Source: Diatrype stigma
Lineage: Eukaryota; Ascomycota; Sordariomycetes; Xylariales; Diatrypaceae
Length of the DNA: 64,000 nucleotides
NCBI GenBank assembly: GCA_022225965.2
Contig: JAKJXP020000058.1
Span: forward strand, 124,001-188,000
Direction of reading: 5' to 3'
Positions within the stretch are counted from its first letter, which is position 1, and every line of letters starts with the position of its first letter. Below, piece by piece: positions 11,068 through 22,071 of the stretch. Made by a program: the position numbers and the translations under genes. The notes below the pieces were generated by a model. It was not told the DNA's origin. It was given only the letters and a program-made list of their open reading frames with translations, and searched no databases.

Positions 11068-11619
11068 TCACAAGCTCAACCGATCCAAGCTCAGGCGGTC
11101 CTGGCTCCTGGGGCGCCGCACGACGCCGAGCTTGAAGAAGCGCTCCTCGCCGCCGGCCGTCCGGCCCCCGATGTACCACTTCTCGCCGCCGAGCACGTCG
11201 CGGAAGCCCTCGCTGCTGCTGTCGCTGCCCCGGCGCCTGCCGCCGGCCGCCGGGATCGGGATCCCGCCGTGGGCCCGCGGCGAGTGCAGCGTCGCCGTCG
11301 CCCCCCGCTGGTGCGAGTGGCTGCGCGGCGTCGACTGCGGCGGCGTCGACGAGGTCGGCGGGGGCGAGGAGGAAGATGCGGATGTGGCCGCCGCGGCCGC
11401 CGCGGCGGCAGCGCTGGTGGTGGTGGATAAGGACCGGGATCCGGCAGCTGCCGAAGGACTGCTGCTCCCTGCCTGCTGCTGGGAGGAGTGGCTGTGGCTA
11501 TGTGATGTGTGGTGCTTGTTCGCTTGCGATGAGGCGGGTGAGAGAGAGGATGCTGCCTGTTGGGGCCGGAAGGCGGCGAGGAAGGAGGAGAGGAAGAAGG
11601 GGCGTTGTGAGGACGGCAT
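11068..11619 (-). CDS. Conserved fungal serine-rich protein, C-terminal WYIGGR / DRLSLDRLSL motif
   Basis: A single exon of 183 residues starting at an ATG at 11619. The N-terminal two thirds are low complexity (Ser, Ala, Pro and His runs, including ten consecutive alanines). The C-terminal 45 residues look conserved and folded: GGEKWYIGGRTAGGEERFFKLGVV followed by RSQDRLSLDRLSL. I recall this tail from hypothetical proteins across Pezizomycotina, but no function is known to me. The RSQDRLS and DRLSL repeats resemble kinase or 14-3-3-type phosphosites; that is inference. No signal peptide or membrane segment. A long GC-rich mirror frame on the + strand (11132-11671) is a shadow. Confidence 0.75.
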   Translation of the reverse strand: MPSSQRPFFLSSFLAAFRPQQAASSLSPASSQANKHHTSHSHSHSSQQQAGSSSPSAAAGSRSLSTTTSAAAAAAAAATSASSSSPPPTSSTPPQSTPRSHSHQRGATATLHSPRAHGGIPIPAAGGRRRGSDSSSEGFRDVLGGEKWYIGGRTAGGEERFFKLGVVRRPRSQDRLSLDRLSL

Positions 11620-14600
11620 CTTGGCTCAGGTAGATAGACGGTCGTCGTCTCCTTTCGCGGTAGTGTCTTAGATGCGGCCTACAAGGATGCGCCGGGCGCT
11701 GTTCTTGAGACTCGTGAGAGATCTTGCCGAATAGCTGTTGGCGGCGTGATCGTCGTCGTCGTCGTTATGATCGATAGTCAATCCACGGGTTTCCACGTGA
11801 AGGCGATGGTACCGGCGACCAGCGCTCTCTATTGTAAGATTTGTCCGGCCTTTTGTTTGTTCTTCAGGTCGTGTACCGCGCAAAGGCAGTAAGTAATCTC
11901 GAGTATGTATTACGGAAGGACAAAGATTTGTAGTTGACTGAGATCTTATATGAAAATAATCTCTCTTCACTGTGCTCGGTCGTACACAACTAGATCCCGA
12001 GTAGATGCGGGAATATGGATGTGTGTGTAGGTACGTGGGTATGACGAGAATAGCGATGATGATGCCGATGTACTTGGTGGGTAGATGTCGATGATGCGGG
12101 AGGCGAAGTAACTGTGTCGACTTATCGAAGTATGCGGAATGTTAAGAAGACAAGAAGGGACCTGACTGACGTCGAGTTACCCTAAACATATATCTAACCC
12201 GCATAGTCCAGACGCACAAGTGGTGGTAATTGTTGAAATGCGAACGCGAGTCATCAAAATGTCATGGCAAGGAGGTGCAGGTGGTAATAGGGAAGATGGA
12301 GGCTGTCGGCTCTGTCGGTTACTGGGTTGGTTAGCTATTTCGCCAGTTCGCGCGGCTCTGATTGACTGGAAACCCCATGCACACATGCACTCCAGCAGTC
12401 CGTCCAGGGCTGTTCATAACTAATAGGTACTACTGCTAGCCAGTGCTAGGTACCTACCTTGACTACCTAAAGTATGTACATACATACCTACATACTACAT
12501 ACACATGTCCACATCCCCGCTGTCGCTACCCCTCGGCCAATCCCGGGTTCGTAATAGCAGCTTTACTGCGTAGGGACTGCGAAGCTAGGTGCTAATCCTG
12601 CGCTATCGGGTGCAACTCGTTCAGGCGGTCAACCGCTTCTGGGGAAAAGGTGGGCCTTCCTTTGCAAATCGGAGCTGCATGAATGGCCGAAGTGCCGCAT
12701 CCAAGAGTCGCTGGATTGGCGCTTCAGCTACCCCACGCCGTAGCCAATCGAATGGAAGTTTACCGCGGGCCAACCAGGCGGCAGTCGGACGGGGACCCGC
12801 TTGGCCTTGGTTCTCCTTAAGAGTTCCCCAGGCCCGAGCGAGGCGAACGCTAATGACACATGACGGGACTTCGATGTTATACCTACTACGTAGCAACCAC
12901 CCACATACATAATTGTTTCATATTATTTTCATATCCTTCATAAGTTCCATATCATTCATACTGTTCATATTTCTGATCTAATCATATTTACATAAGTCGT
13001 TAGTTGCCTTGGTTACCTAGTCTAAGTGCATACATAGTCCGAACGAACGTACGACAAAATAGGAGACCATGGAATTCTAGGGGAAACTGCACGTGTCTCT
13101 CAACCCCGCCTCCCGCCCTCACTTTCGATCGCTTGATCCACTTGGAATGACTCCTGCAATGGTTGCTCCCAACGTCTAGCGTCCAGAGGACCTGTCAGCC
13201 TGCCTGCCAGTGCCCAGGGGGTCCCAAGGCATATCTACACCATTATGAAGAAGTTTTCATAATCTTTGGAGAAATGCTAAGCGACATTGCATATAGCAGA
13301 TGTATCCACGTCCCCCTATCCAATGAAGATATATACTCGGGACTGACAGCACACACCATGGTTGTATATCAGGCCAGCCCCCCTCAGTCATAACTTGCAT
13401 AGTTGAGGACGTGTCAAGTGGATCTTCGACGACAACTCAGAATGTAGTTCAACTGTTCGATAGAGTGGGATTGCCGGATGTTTATGAAGTATAACTACAT
13501 CGTAATGAATAGTATAGCCATATTATTCATTCAGCTGGAAAGCCAGTAGAAGTGATGGTGATTTTCATCTTTTTTTTTTCGGTATCCATTTGTAACATAT
13601 TGATGCCTATTATGCAAGGACTATGCACAGTAACTAACACTTCTCTCCAAAAGCACCAACTGGCTTGGGACACATGATGCTTCTTGCTTTCTGCGAATTA
13701 TGACATCGGTCCGAGGAGATGAAGAAACAAGGCAACCAGATATTGAAGCCTAAATACTCTGATGAGAGCTGCTTGGTTCGGTGATGCCCATGTAGGGAAG
13801 GGGAGGAACGCGTATCAAACAGAGCCTGAATACCCTGGAATAAAACCCATTCCTAGCCAAGAATACCGACATCTTATCGTCCAGTGATTAAATCCGACAT
13901 ATTATCGAAATTGCTCATCCTCTCCTCATGCTCCAGAATAGGAACTTCAAGTGCCATAGATACATTGAAGCTTTTCTCGCCTGGGCTTCTCATCTTTATC
14001 CGTTTTATGCGCAACGTAATGCAGTGTCGACCAATGACTATCACGTTAAGTATAAACAGAAGTCCTGAAAAGGGGGTGTGGGCACGGCACGTTCACTTCC
14101 TTCGCCACTATGCCCCTCAAGCTCAAGATGATTAGATGATCAATCATGCCACTGAAGTAGGAGAATTCTTTTCCGGAGATGAACTTCAGCTTGGGTTTTG
14201 CTTTAGGGTGTTATGCTTCTTGGAATGCATACTGACTTGTATGTATTTCTATCCTTGTCCGGGTTATTGACCCCCTATCTTGAATGCCATCTTTATCCCC
14301 CTAACTACCTTCAGATATCCAACAGGATTCACGAGTTCATCAAAGATGAAGTCATTGTGTTATTAGCTTTACGTTCTTATATGACTAGACCCGAAGAGCC
14401 GACGAAGTTCTTGCTAACATGCCGTTTCTAGCAAGTCCTACAACATGGCTGGCGACAGTGGTATACCGCTGCTACAAGCCTGCGATCATGGGGCATGATA
14501 CTGTAGTATAGTTATTAGCTTTTCCCCTTTGTCTGCGTTCATAATAAATAGGCATTAATGTAAATCATGCAATAATCACAGTGGATGCCCATCCAGACAC

Positions 14601-15647
14601 TGTATCACGTTTTGCAGAGCTATAGTTGGCAAACAATCCTCTTACAGAAGTCCACCACCATGAGTATATTTATACCACATGTTGTCCCCAACGCCCCGCT
14701 GTCAGGTACTTTATGCCAGGTGCTTTGTGCACGGAGTGATAGGAAGCTGCTAGGTATAGGGAAAGGGGGGGGGGGGGAAACAGAATAATTCTCGAGCCTA
14801 TGGAAGCTATAGGGGAAGGAAGTGGCTTTCATATAGCCAGAAGCCCTCTCACTAGTGTATATAGGGAACCCATATGGGTCCCTTTAGCCCTCTCCTAACA
14901 CCCGCCGTCTCGATTTCGAGCGATTAGAACATGGGCGTCTACATCACTTGGTTCCAATTTCGATCGCTCGAGTTGCACGCGTAGTTGTATAGATGATAAC
15001 TTGTGATATCCATAAATGTTCATATGCCGGTCTTTGATACACTATTTAAACATCGCCGCATGTTAAATATGTAAGATAGGTTTCAGCGATGCATGATCTA
15101 ACTACATGGTCATTATAAATCTGCTTCGACGTATGACGGAGACTAGCAAGTCATCAAGCTTTTCGAGCCATCTGACAACCCCTTTCCACAACATATCAAG
15201 CGCCCCACATGGGCCTTCTGTAGTTATTGCTCGAGAAAGCCATTAAAGTGGTGACATCTTACTCCAGATAATTTGTCTCGTTCATTGCCATTTATTTCTA
15301 ATCACATGAACTAGGTACCATCAAATGTCAGGGATGAATATATACAATTTTACCCCTATATATCTAAGCGAATGTAACCCAAGTACCGACTCTACAGCCG
15401 AGCAACGGAGGGAGAAACAGGTAGCGAGAGAGCGATTTGTTTCCTTTCCATGAGATGTCCGAACTCCTTCCACCTCATAGCCGTTTTTCCCCTACCGAAA
15501 AGAAAACAAAATGCTCCATGTCAATATTTACAGAGAAGCTGTGTCATGTCCCGTGGTAAAAGGTCCGAAGGCGACACTTCATTGGCATATCCGAGGGCGA
15601 AAGCTGTTCCTGAACAGAATAGCTCATAACCAAAAGGAAAAGAGCAT
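11620..15647. other. Gene-poor spacer of about 4 kb
   Basis: Upstream region of the Ser-rich gene and 3' flank of the secreted-protein gene. AT-richness rises from about 12.9 kb onward. No open frame above about 107 codons, none with recognisable motifs, and I could not assemble any spliced gene. A 13-nt G run lies at 14765-14777, and TACCTA-type repeats occur at 12450-12505. Decayed repeats would be a reasonable expectation, but I cannot identify an element. Confidence 0.55.
14765..14777. repeat. Poly-G run
   Basis: Thirteen consecutive G residues in non-coding DNA. The exact length may be a sequencing uncertainty. Confidence 0.8.
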
Positions 15648-16072
15648 CTAGATGAAGTCCCAGGTGACCTGGACGCGGCCAACGCCCAGGTCAGTCAGCT
15701 GGGAGAAGACGGCGTTGGAGACGTCGATGTCGCCGGAGGCGCAGCCCCAGCACTTATCGACGACCTCAGCGACGACGGTCTTGCCGTTGTCTGGTGACAA
15801 TGGAGGTTAGAAGATGGATTTTCAAACAGTCCCCAAGGCGGTTTAGCCGACTCACAGTTGATAGCGATCTGCTTTCCGCAGACAGCGGCATTGTTGGGGT
15901 TGGCGTCGGTGCCATACTGGGCGATGGCCAGAGCGACAATCATGTCCGAGGCGGTGTTGGTCCAGCCGCAGGCACCAAGACCCGCGTCGTAGTGGGTAAG
16001 GTCACCAGTGAAGGCCACGGCGGAAGTGGCGACGAGGCCGACGGCGGCAACGATCTTAGTGAGGGAGAACAT
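15648..16072 (-). CDS. Small secreted double-psi beta-barrel (RlpA/barwin-like) protein, 119 aa
   Basis: Two exons (15856-16072 and 15648-15790) give 119 residues. Residues 1-20 form a clear signal peptide ending AVA. The mature chain opens FTGDLTHYDAGLGACGWTN, then NAAVCGKQIAI, NGKTVVAEVVDKCWGCASGDIDVS and ends GRVQVTWDFI. The pattern (early GxxTHYD...CGW, central CGKxI, then VxDxCxxC with DIDVS) is that of the RlpA-like double-psi barrel family, which includes expansin-like and barwin-like proteins. Four cysteines (C35, one near 65 and a CWGC pair) could form two disulphides. Fungal members are secreted, often abundant, and several are linked to plant interaction; the molecular activity is usually unknown. 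It lies alone in a gene-poor stretch, with a TATA-like element about 220 bp upstream. The splice restores a Y-N-G-K-T junction. Confidence 0.88.
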
Positions 16073-18774
16073 GGTGACTGATGGTCTGTTAGTAACGGCG
16101 AAAGGATCAACCAGCTATCCAAGGTAAACCTACTTGTTTTGGGGGGGTTGGTAGTTAGATACTAAGGAGTGTCTGTATTTGGGGTTGAAGGAGTGAAGGT
16201 GGTGAAAGGAGTGAATGGTATGCTGTGAGACTGTGTTCTGGTGATGCTGTGATGCTGTGATGGTTATTCCTTGAGGGGGTCTATCCAGGCCTTATATATT
16301 CCGGTCCTAGGTGACGAGGCTCCCCGGTGTTGGATCTCCGATCACTTTGTTGGTATGTTCCTGGTTCCAGACTTTGCGGGATCTATTCTGGGCTGCCAGA
16401 TGCCTTTTTCGAACGAACACTCTCATGGACATGGCATAATGGGCATCCTCCGCCCCGCCCAGAACCATACTGGGGGTAAATTTTCGCTTCCTCACCGGAA
16501 CGTGGGCGTATTCCACCACAAAAAGGTGAACCAGCCAAAACCGGGGCAGGCCTTCAGTCTGTACGGCTTTGTCTCATTAGCATTGCGGTGAAGTATAAGC
16601 TTATTTAGCCAGGGGGGTTCCATCCCTACAGAAATGTAACACCGAGGGACCCTATAACGTGATCATGTTGTCAAACATCGGCCGACTTGAGACCGCCACG
16701 CGACATATGAAAGATCTTGCAGTAGTCCAATCAGATGGTCACATCCCGTTGGCTTTCGGCGCCGTCAGCAGTTCTAAGTACCTACCCATATAGGCAAGTC
16801 ATTCTATAAGGCATGAGTAGGGATAGTGGGACGAGCTTATTCTCTTGGGGGCGTCGAAATAAATAGCGATATAATTTGCGTCGACCCATCCGTTTGGTTG
16901 ACAGTTAGTGGAGATGTAGAGCCGGATCGTTGCGACAGTCCAAGACCAACAAAACTTTGAACAAGGGCATCGATTCCACCCTTGCCCAAATGCGTAACAT
17001 GCACAGCCATAATAACCCCACGATACTGACCGAAGGAAGATGGTGAATAGAAGGTGATGGTGTAATATTTCTTGTTATATCCAACAAGGTCTCAGTTAAG
17101 CTGACATCGCCTGGCGATATGGAGTACACGCCGTCGGCTAAACTTTCAATATATTTACAAGTGTCATGAGTACCGATGACATCAAGAGTATGTTACTATA
17201 AGACAATCTGACAAACAGTTGCCGATCTCGCGTTTTACGTGGGAGGAGAAGACTGTTGTACTCATGACATCCATAGGAGATACCTCTATAAACTTCAACG
17301 GTGTCGATTGTTACGCCAAGAGCCCTATGCTTACTACTGAAGTCGGAATAAAAATGTAGTTTGCCAGACACGGATTAACGCTGTAGTAATCTGTGTCCCC
17401 GGTAACATGGAGAGCATTGCTGAGCCCGACGGCACATTATCGTCACGTACTAATTACTCTAGCCGTTTTCTTGAAATTTTTCTTGTTCTTATAATAGCAA
17501 CCACGAAAAATTTTTCTTCCATTCTTTCTTTTTCAATAACTCATGCCTAATTGCCCACTCTACCCGTAAGTTTTCTGTTACGTGCAGATCCGCAGCGGCT
17601 CGTGGTACCTAGTTGCAGGAACAAGCAGCTTTCCTTGAGCATCATAATGCCATAATCCCCCGCTCAAAGCCTGATGGAGGATAGCTTTACAAGGAAAAAG
17701 CATCACTAAGTCAGGAACAGCTTTAGCTGAGTACAGGGGGGACACCAAATCCGGCAGGTATGGACTGCGCCGTAAAGTGTTTAATCAGATTCCATACTTG
17801 GTTCGGCAAGTCCGTTTGTCGATCCCCCCATTTATTCCGTCCAGAACAATTCCTGCAGCTCACGCTGCCACGGTACCTAGATCAGATCGCGCTCTATATC
17901 GGTACTCACCTAACCCTATTATGGGTGACCTCGCTTGGCTCCGGATCGACGAGATGGAGCAGGTAACTAGGTTGGTAGCATCGGCCCAGATCCGATTTTG
18001 TTCCTAGATGCTAGTTACTCCTCAAGTCCGACGAGTTCACTTGGTCTTTAATTCAGCATTTTCGAGGCCGCGGATGCAAACAGGTTTGATCTCAAATGCC
18101 ACTGCCTCATGTTTAGAGTAAGGCCTTTTGCGTACTTCAGCGCCATAGTCACAGAGTTACTTGGGATGAGGCTGACTTCTCCGAGACTTTCGGAGTGATC
18201 AGCACTTTACTAGGGTTGGATTCAGCGAGATATATGCCTCCGTACGCAACCACACGGGCCACGGCAACATGCACGACATTCTTGTCTCAGTCTGAAACTA
18301 CCCCAGAGAAGCAGAGACGCCACGGCGCCAGCTCCCGAGCCAGCCTTCCATGAGTTGGCGCCATCGTCAGCACAAGCGAACGCCCAGAGGATACCCACTT
18401 AGGCAACTAATGCATACATCGTGTAAGCCATTACGACGCGTGATATTCATTCTCAGACACACTGCTATTAGTTGGGTAGTTGCCAACACCCGCAAGACTA
18501 TCCGAGATTGTAACGTTGGCTCATATCTAACTACGACGTAGGTACTACACACCGCTTCCTTTGCCTCGCTAGGTAACTATACCCTGTGCCTCTGCCTAAT
18601 TCAAAGCTGTGGATTATGTAGGATTTAGTAGCGATATAAGGATTTTCATACAGTAGTCGAAAAGATGGTTTCTACGAGTCATGAACGGTTATTAGCAGAA
18701 GCTTCACTGACAGGTTGAAGGGAGACAATGTAACAAGTAGAAGCCAATCATATCAATTATTGTGACCATCTTCA
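16073..18774. other. Upstream region of the secreted-protein gene and gene-poor spacer
   Basis: The first 250 bp contain the promoter and leader of the leftward secreted-protein gene. The rest is AT-rich in places (17450-17560 has many AAATTTTTC/TTCTTT strings), with only short open frames lacking family resemblance. I see no assembled gene. Confidence 0.5.
16291..16298 (-). promoter_or_regulatory. TATA-box-like element of the secreted-protein gene
   Basis: TATATAAG on the minus strand, about 220 bp upstream of the start codon at 16072. A strong TATA is consistent with a highly regulated secreted protein. Placement is by sequence only. Confidence 0.45.
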
Positions 18775-19710
18775 TTACACACCGAGTACCTTCTCCTCCC
18801 TAGGAGAAGTAGCAGCAGTAAGTTTCTCCTTGAGGCGCAGTGATCCCTCCCCCGAGCGAGTCTTGTCTGGACCGCCAACGCCACGGAGAACAGGAAGGTC
18901 GTCAAACGTGTCGAGATAGTCCGCATCATCCGTCGTAAGCTTGTCCTGAATGGGCCACGCGTAGTCGAACCAGGGGTACACAATGCCGACACCAAGCACC
19001 CGAGAAGATAGGCCAGCTGGTCCAGCCCAGGTCCATCCGGGCCAGACTTCCTTCGGCGCCACGGCCCTCTGCGCCAACCCCGGCAGAAGAACCACACGCC
19101 CACGGTCCACGCGACAGGTTCCAGCCGTTGATGGCCGTATAGGACGGTTACTTGACGGTGGTGCAGCGCAGTAGGAAGTAGTCAGCGAACATGATGGCCA
19201 TGAGCGAGCCGAGGAAGACATTGAGGTTGTCGACAACAGTCAGGAAGCTAGTCGCGCTGTTCAGCAGGGCCCACGGCTGCTATGAGAGCATCCGTGTCTC
19301 CTGCGTGCACACGATGCCAATACATGCCACGGTTAATGGTAGCACCATGATCAGCTGCGCGAGCACCTGGGCTCCCGGCTTTCGCGGGTGCCGCGTGTAG
19401 TCGGACTGCGACCACATGTGGGCCGCGATGCTGCCGATGTTGGCCATGACAGTCGCCACGAGGGCCCAGCCGAGCGTGATACCGTGGGCCGGCGCGACTC
19501 CCGTTAACCTGCTGACGTCGGCGAGGAGAGCGCCCCCGTCACCGGAGCGCTTTATGACCTAGATAAAGAAGGCGAAGACGGTCGTAGTGACGGTGACGGA
19601 TGCCACGATGAACGGCTTCTTGTAGCTCTCAGGCTTGAACTACATGAGCGGGAGGCGGCGGGCGATTGTCCTTATTGATGTAGATGTCTATGTCTGTGTC
19701 CGTATCTTGC
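18775..19710 (-). pseudogene. Decayed NCS1-family nucleobase (uracil/allantoin-type) permease fragment
   Basis: Translating the minus strand gives strong permease similarity broken by stops and frameshifts. From 5' to 3': FKPESYKKPFIVASVTVTTT, then WALVATVMANIGSIAAHMW, QSDYTRHPRKPGAQVLAQLI, VACIGIVCTQ, PWALLNSATSFLTVVDN and NVFLGSLMAIMFADYFLLR. Further 3', in another frame, comes YPWFDYAWPIQDKLTTDD. These match the second half of NCS1 family members (Na+/proton symporters for uracil, allantoin, purines and cytosine), including the conserved GSIAAHMWSQSDYTR and IMxxDYxLxR segments. In-frame stops occur at about 19641 and 19563, with a stop and frameshift after the DYFLLR helix. One stop replaces an expected Trp (TGG to TAG), consistent with C-to-T type mutation. 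The 5' half is missing. It sits beside a 2-oxoglutarate oxygenase, possibly the remains of a nucleobase-use gene pair. Confidence 0.8.
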
Positions 19711-20417
19711 TTCGCTTCGATCTGCCCGACGAGACGACCGAACCCAAGGCGCTGTGAGCGTCATGATCTTGGTGATGAAAATGGCCTCCCAAGCCCGATG
19801 GGACTCGATTGAGGAATAAAGTATACAGGAGACGTAATGAACTTTCGCTCCTTTATTCCTCCCCTTTGACTATAGCATGCCTTGTACGACTAATTTAGAT
19901 GCCGACGCCCACCCTCCATGGTAAACGACCAGCATTGGAGCAGCCGACACCTGGGAAGTGGCCGTATCGTAGGCCATAGTGGCGGCAACCTTCACAGAAG
20001 TGCTTACCCGCTCCCTGGTAGATATCGTGGAGAGTTAGATAACATACCGGTCGGGTATGCTGAGCCGATCGCGGTACCTTGGTCTGTAGGGGATATTATG
20101 GCTCTATCAACTGGTTGGTTTATCAGGTTACATTTGCCAGTTTATCAGTTGACCCCACCCAAGAATATCGAGTCGGCTCGCCGGTCCAGTTGGAGTAGGG
20201 AGTGAAGCCCACCAGTGCCAGTCAAGTAGGTAATATTGTGTTAGCATGTTCAATGACGATTCGACATCGAGGCTTTGAAAGAATCTCTATTTCTGGATCT
20301 GAAGACAGGTATCGGCAGTACATTGTAGCTCTTATCGACGAGTACGCAACGAGTCTATATAACAACGACGTCAGAATTCAGTATAATTGAAAGTCGCTGT
20401 CGCTGTCCACTTCCGGA
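19711..20417. promoter_or_regulatory. Upstream region of the 2-oxoglutarate oxygenase
   Basis: Non-coding apart from possible permease remnants at its left end. It contains the inverted repeat at 19811-19861. Small open frames at 19918-20390 show no recognisable protein. Confidence 0.45.
19811..19861. repeat. Perfect 11-bp inverted repeat with 29-bp spacer
   Basis: GAGGAATAAAG at 19811-19821 is repeated as its exact reverse complement CTTTATTCCTC at 19851-19861. It could be a hairpin, a protein-binding palindrome upstream of the oxygenase, or the ends of a miniature element. Nothing here decides between these. Confidence 0.6.
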
Positions 20418-21617
20418 ATGTCCCAGACGATTACTGCCACCGAAGGCCGGGACGGCCCGAAGACGGTCAGGCTAATGAACGGTAGCGTATACAGCTTCAA
20501 TTCGAACATAGCAACCACCTTGGAGAAGATTCCCGTTATTGATGCCTCGAGTATCTGGAGTGAGAAACTAGAAGACCGCAAAGCTGTGGCTGAGGAGATA
20601 AGGGAGGCTTCACGGGAGATCGGGTTCTTCTACTTGGTCAATCATGTAAGGAAGCATACTGCGCATCGAGATTAGGAATCCCACTGTTGTGCTAACTGTA
20701 AGTTGCTAGGGAATCGACCAAGGATACGCAAGTGAAGTTATGAAGCAGGCCAAGCGTTTCTTTGCGTTGCCGGAGGAGAGAAAGATGGAGGTTCATACGA
20801 GCCGAGTACCTAACGAGTTCGTCGGGTTCCATCCCATGGAGTGCTACAATAGGAATGGCTGGAAATACCAAGGTATGCGGCCCTCAAAAACCAGAATATA
20901 TCTTTTTCCTGTAGTTAACACGCGACTATAGACCTGAGCGAGGCTTTCAACTGGGCATACGACCCAGCAGAAGACCCCGACGCGGTCGACAAGGAGCGAA
21001 AACCCGTAAGCATCTGGCCCTCCGACCTTCCCGGATTTCGAGAAGGCCTGTACGCGTACCACAGGCAGCTTCTTCGGCTATCCCGCCGCCTCATCCGCAT
21101 ATTCGCACTGGCGCTTCATCTGCCGGAAGAATACTTCGACGCGTACGTACGACGGCCCGAGGCCGGCATGCGCATCCTGCACTACCCCGAGCAGAAGCAC
21201 ACGGTCGATGAGCAGAACGGGATCGGCGCGCACACGGACGTGGAGTGCTTCACCATCGTCACGCAAGACGCAGCGGGCGGTCTCGAGGTCTTGAGCAGGA
21301 CCGGGACCTGGGTCAAAGCGGAGCCGATTCCCGGCTCGTTCGTGGTCAACATCGCGGACTGCTTCATGAGGCAGACGAACGACTTCTTCGTATCGACCGT
21401 TCATAGGGTTATCAATCAGAGCGGTGGGGAGAGATACTCGGCCCCTTTCTTCTTCGGGTTCGATCGAGATAAGCCCCTGGAGGCTGTTCCCACTTGCGTC
21501 AGCGAGGATAATCCAATGAAGTACCCCATCATGACGGGCGGCGAGTACTATGCGTGGAGGTCGAATATACAACAACGGTCTAATACCTACAGTAAGCCCG
21601 CAAGAGACGGATATTAA
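20418..21617 (+). CDS. 2-oxoglutarate/Fe(II)-dependent oxygenase (isopenicillin N synthase-like), 358 aa
   Basis: Three exons (20418-20645, 20710-20872, 20932-21617) give 358 residues, the normal family size. An N-terminal DIOX_N-type region contains IPVIDAS, REIGFFYLVNHGID and FFALPEERKMEV. The C-terminal double-stranded beta-helix supplies the iron ligands in GAHTDVECF (His231, Asp233) and STVHRV (His288). The 2-oxoglutarate-binding Arg-x-Ser is in RYSAPFFFGFD (Arg298, Ser300). All catalytic residues are present, so the enzyme is probably active in the cytosol. Substrate is unknown. Fungal relatives act in secondary metabolism or in nucleobase oxidation (for example thymine 7-hydroxylase), and the broken nucleobase permease next door makes the latter worth testing. 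No other biosynthetic genes are adjacent. Introns are 64 and 59 nt with consensus ends. Confidence 0.9.
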
Positions 21618-22018
21618 TAATGTAGAACCCAGATCTAGATACAAGGGGTAAAGGTGGGTCTTGTGTGGCTGCCAATACCTATACCCCTATCTAATATTAC
21701 AAGGTCGATATCGTTGTCAAGTACGTTATTATGGATCAACGGCGTTACATACCGAAGTTGTTTGTGTGATGCATGATCGAACTATCGTATCTGCTACCTC
21801 GCCCCAGTCCACCCGTATATAGGACTCATCGACAAGTAACACCCCACGCACCGTCTCACCGAACCCACGCCCCACCCGTCGAGGCGTCCCGAGGTCTCTA
21901 GCTGGGTAAGGGGAATTTCGGGAACGCGGAATAAGGGGGAGGGGGATAAGACGCGGAATAACGATCAAGAACCATGCCCCCTGCCCCCTTCCCCCTAGAC
22001 AGGAACGAAACCAAATTT

Positions 22019-22071
22019 GCAAAAAGAAAAAAAGAAAAGAAAAAAAAAACAAAAATAAAAAAACAAAAATA
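22019..22071. repeat. A-rich low-complexity tract
   Basis: Runs of A interrupted by single G, C or T. On the minus strand this is a T-rich tract. Confidence 0.8.

Noticed and set aside
11132..11671. 179-codon + strand frame opposite the Ser-rich protein
   Set aside because: Shadow: the minus-strand frame ends in the conserved WYIGGR and DRLSLDRLSL motifs.
12589..12912. 107-codon frame in the 12-15 kb desert
   Set aside because: Overlaps a similar-sized frame on the other strand, no motifs, no splice partners.
17440..17560. AT-rich block with AAATTTTTC repeats, considered as a retrotransposon end
   Set aside because: No paired terminal repeat, primer-binding site or target duplication could be found.
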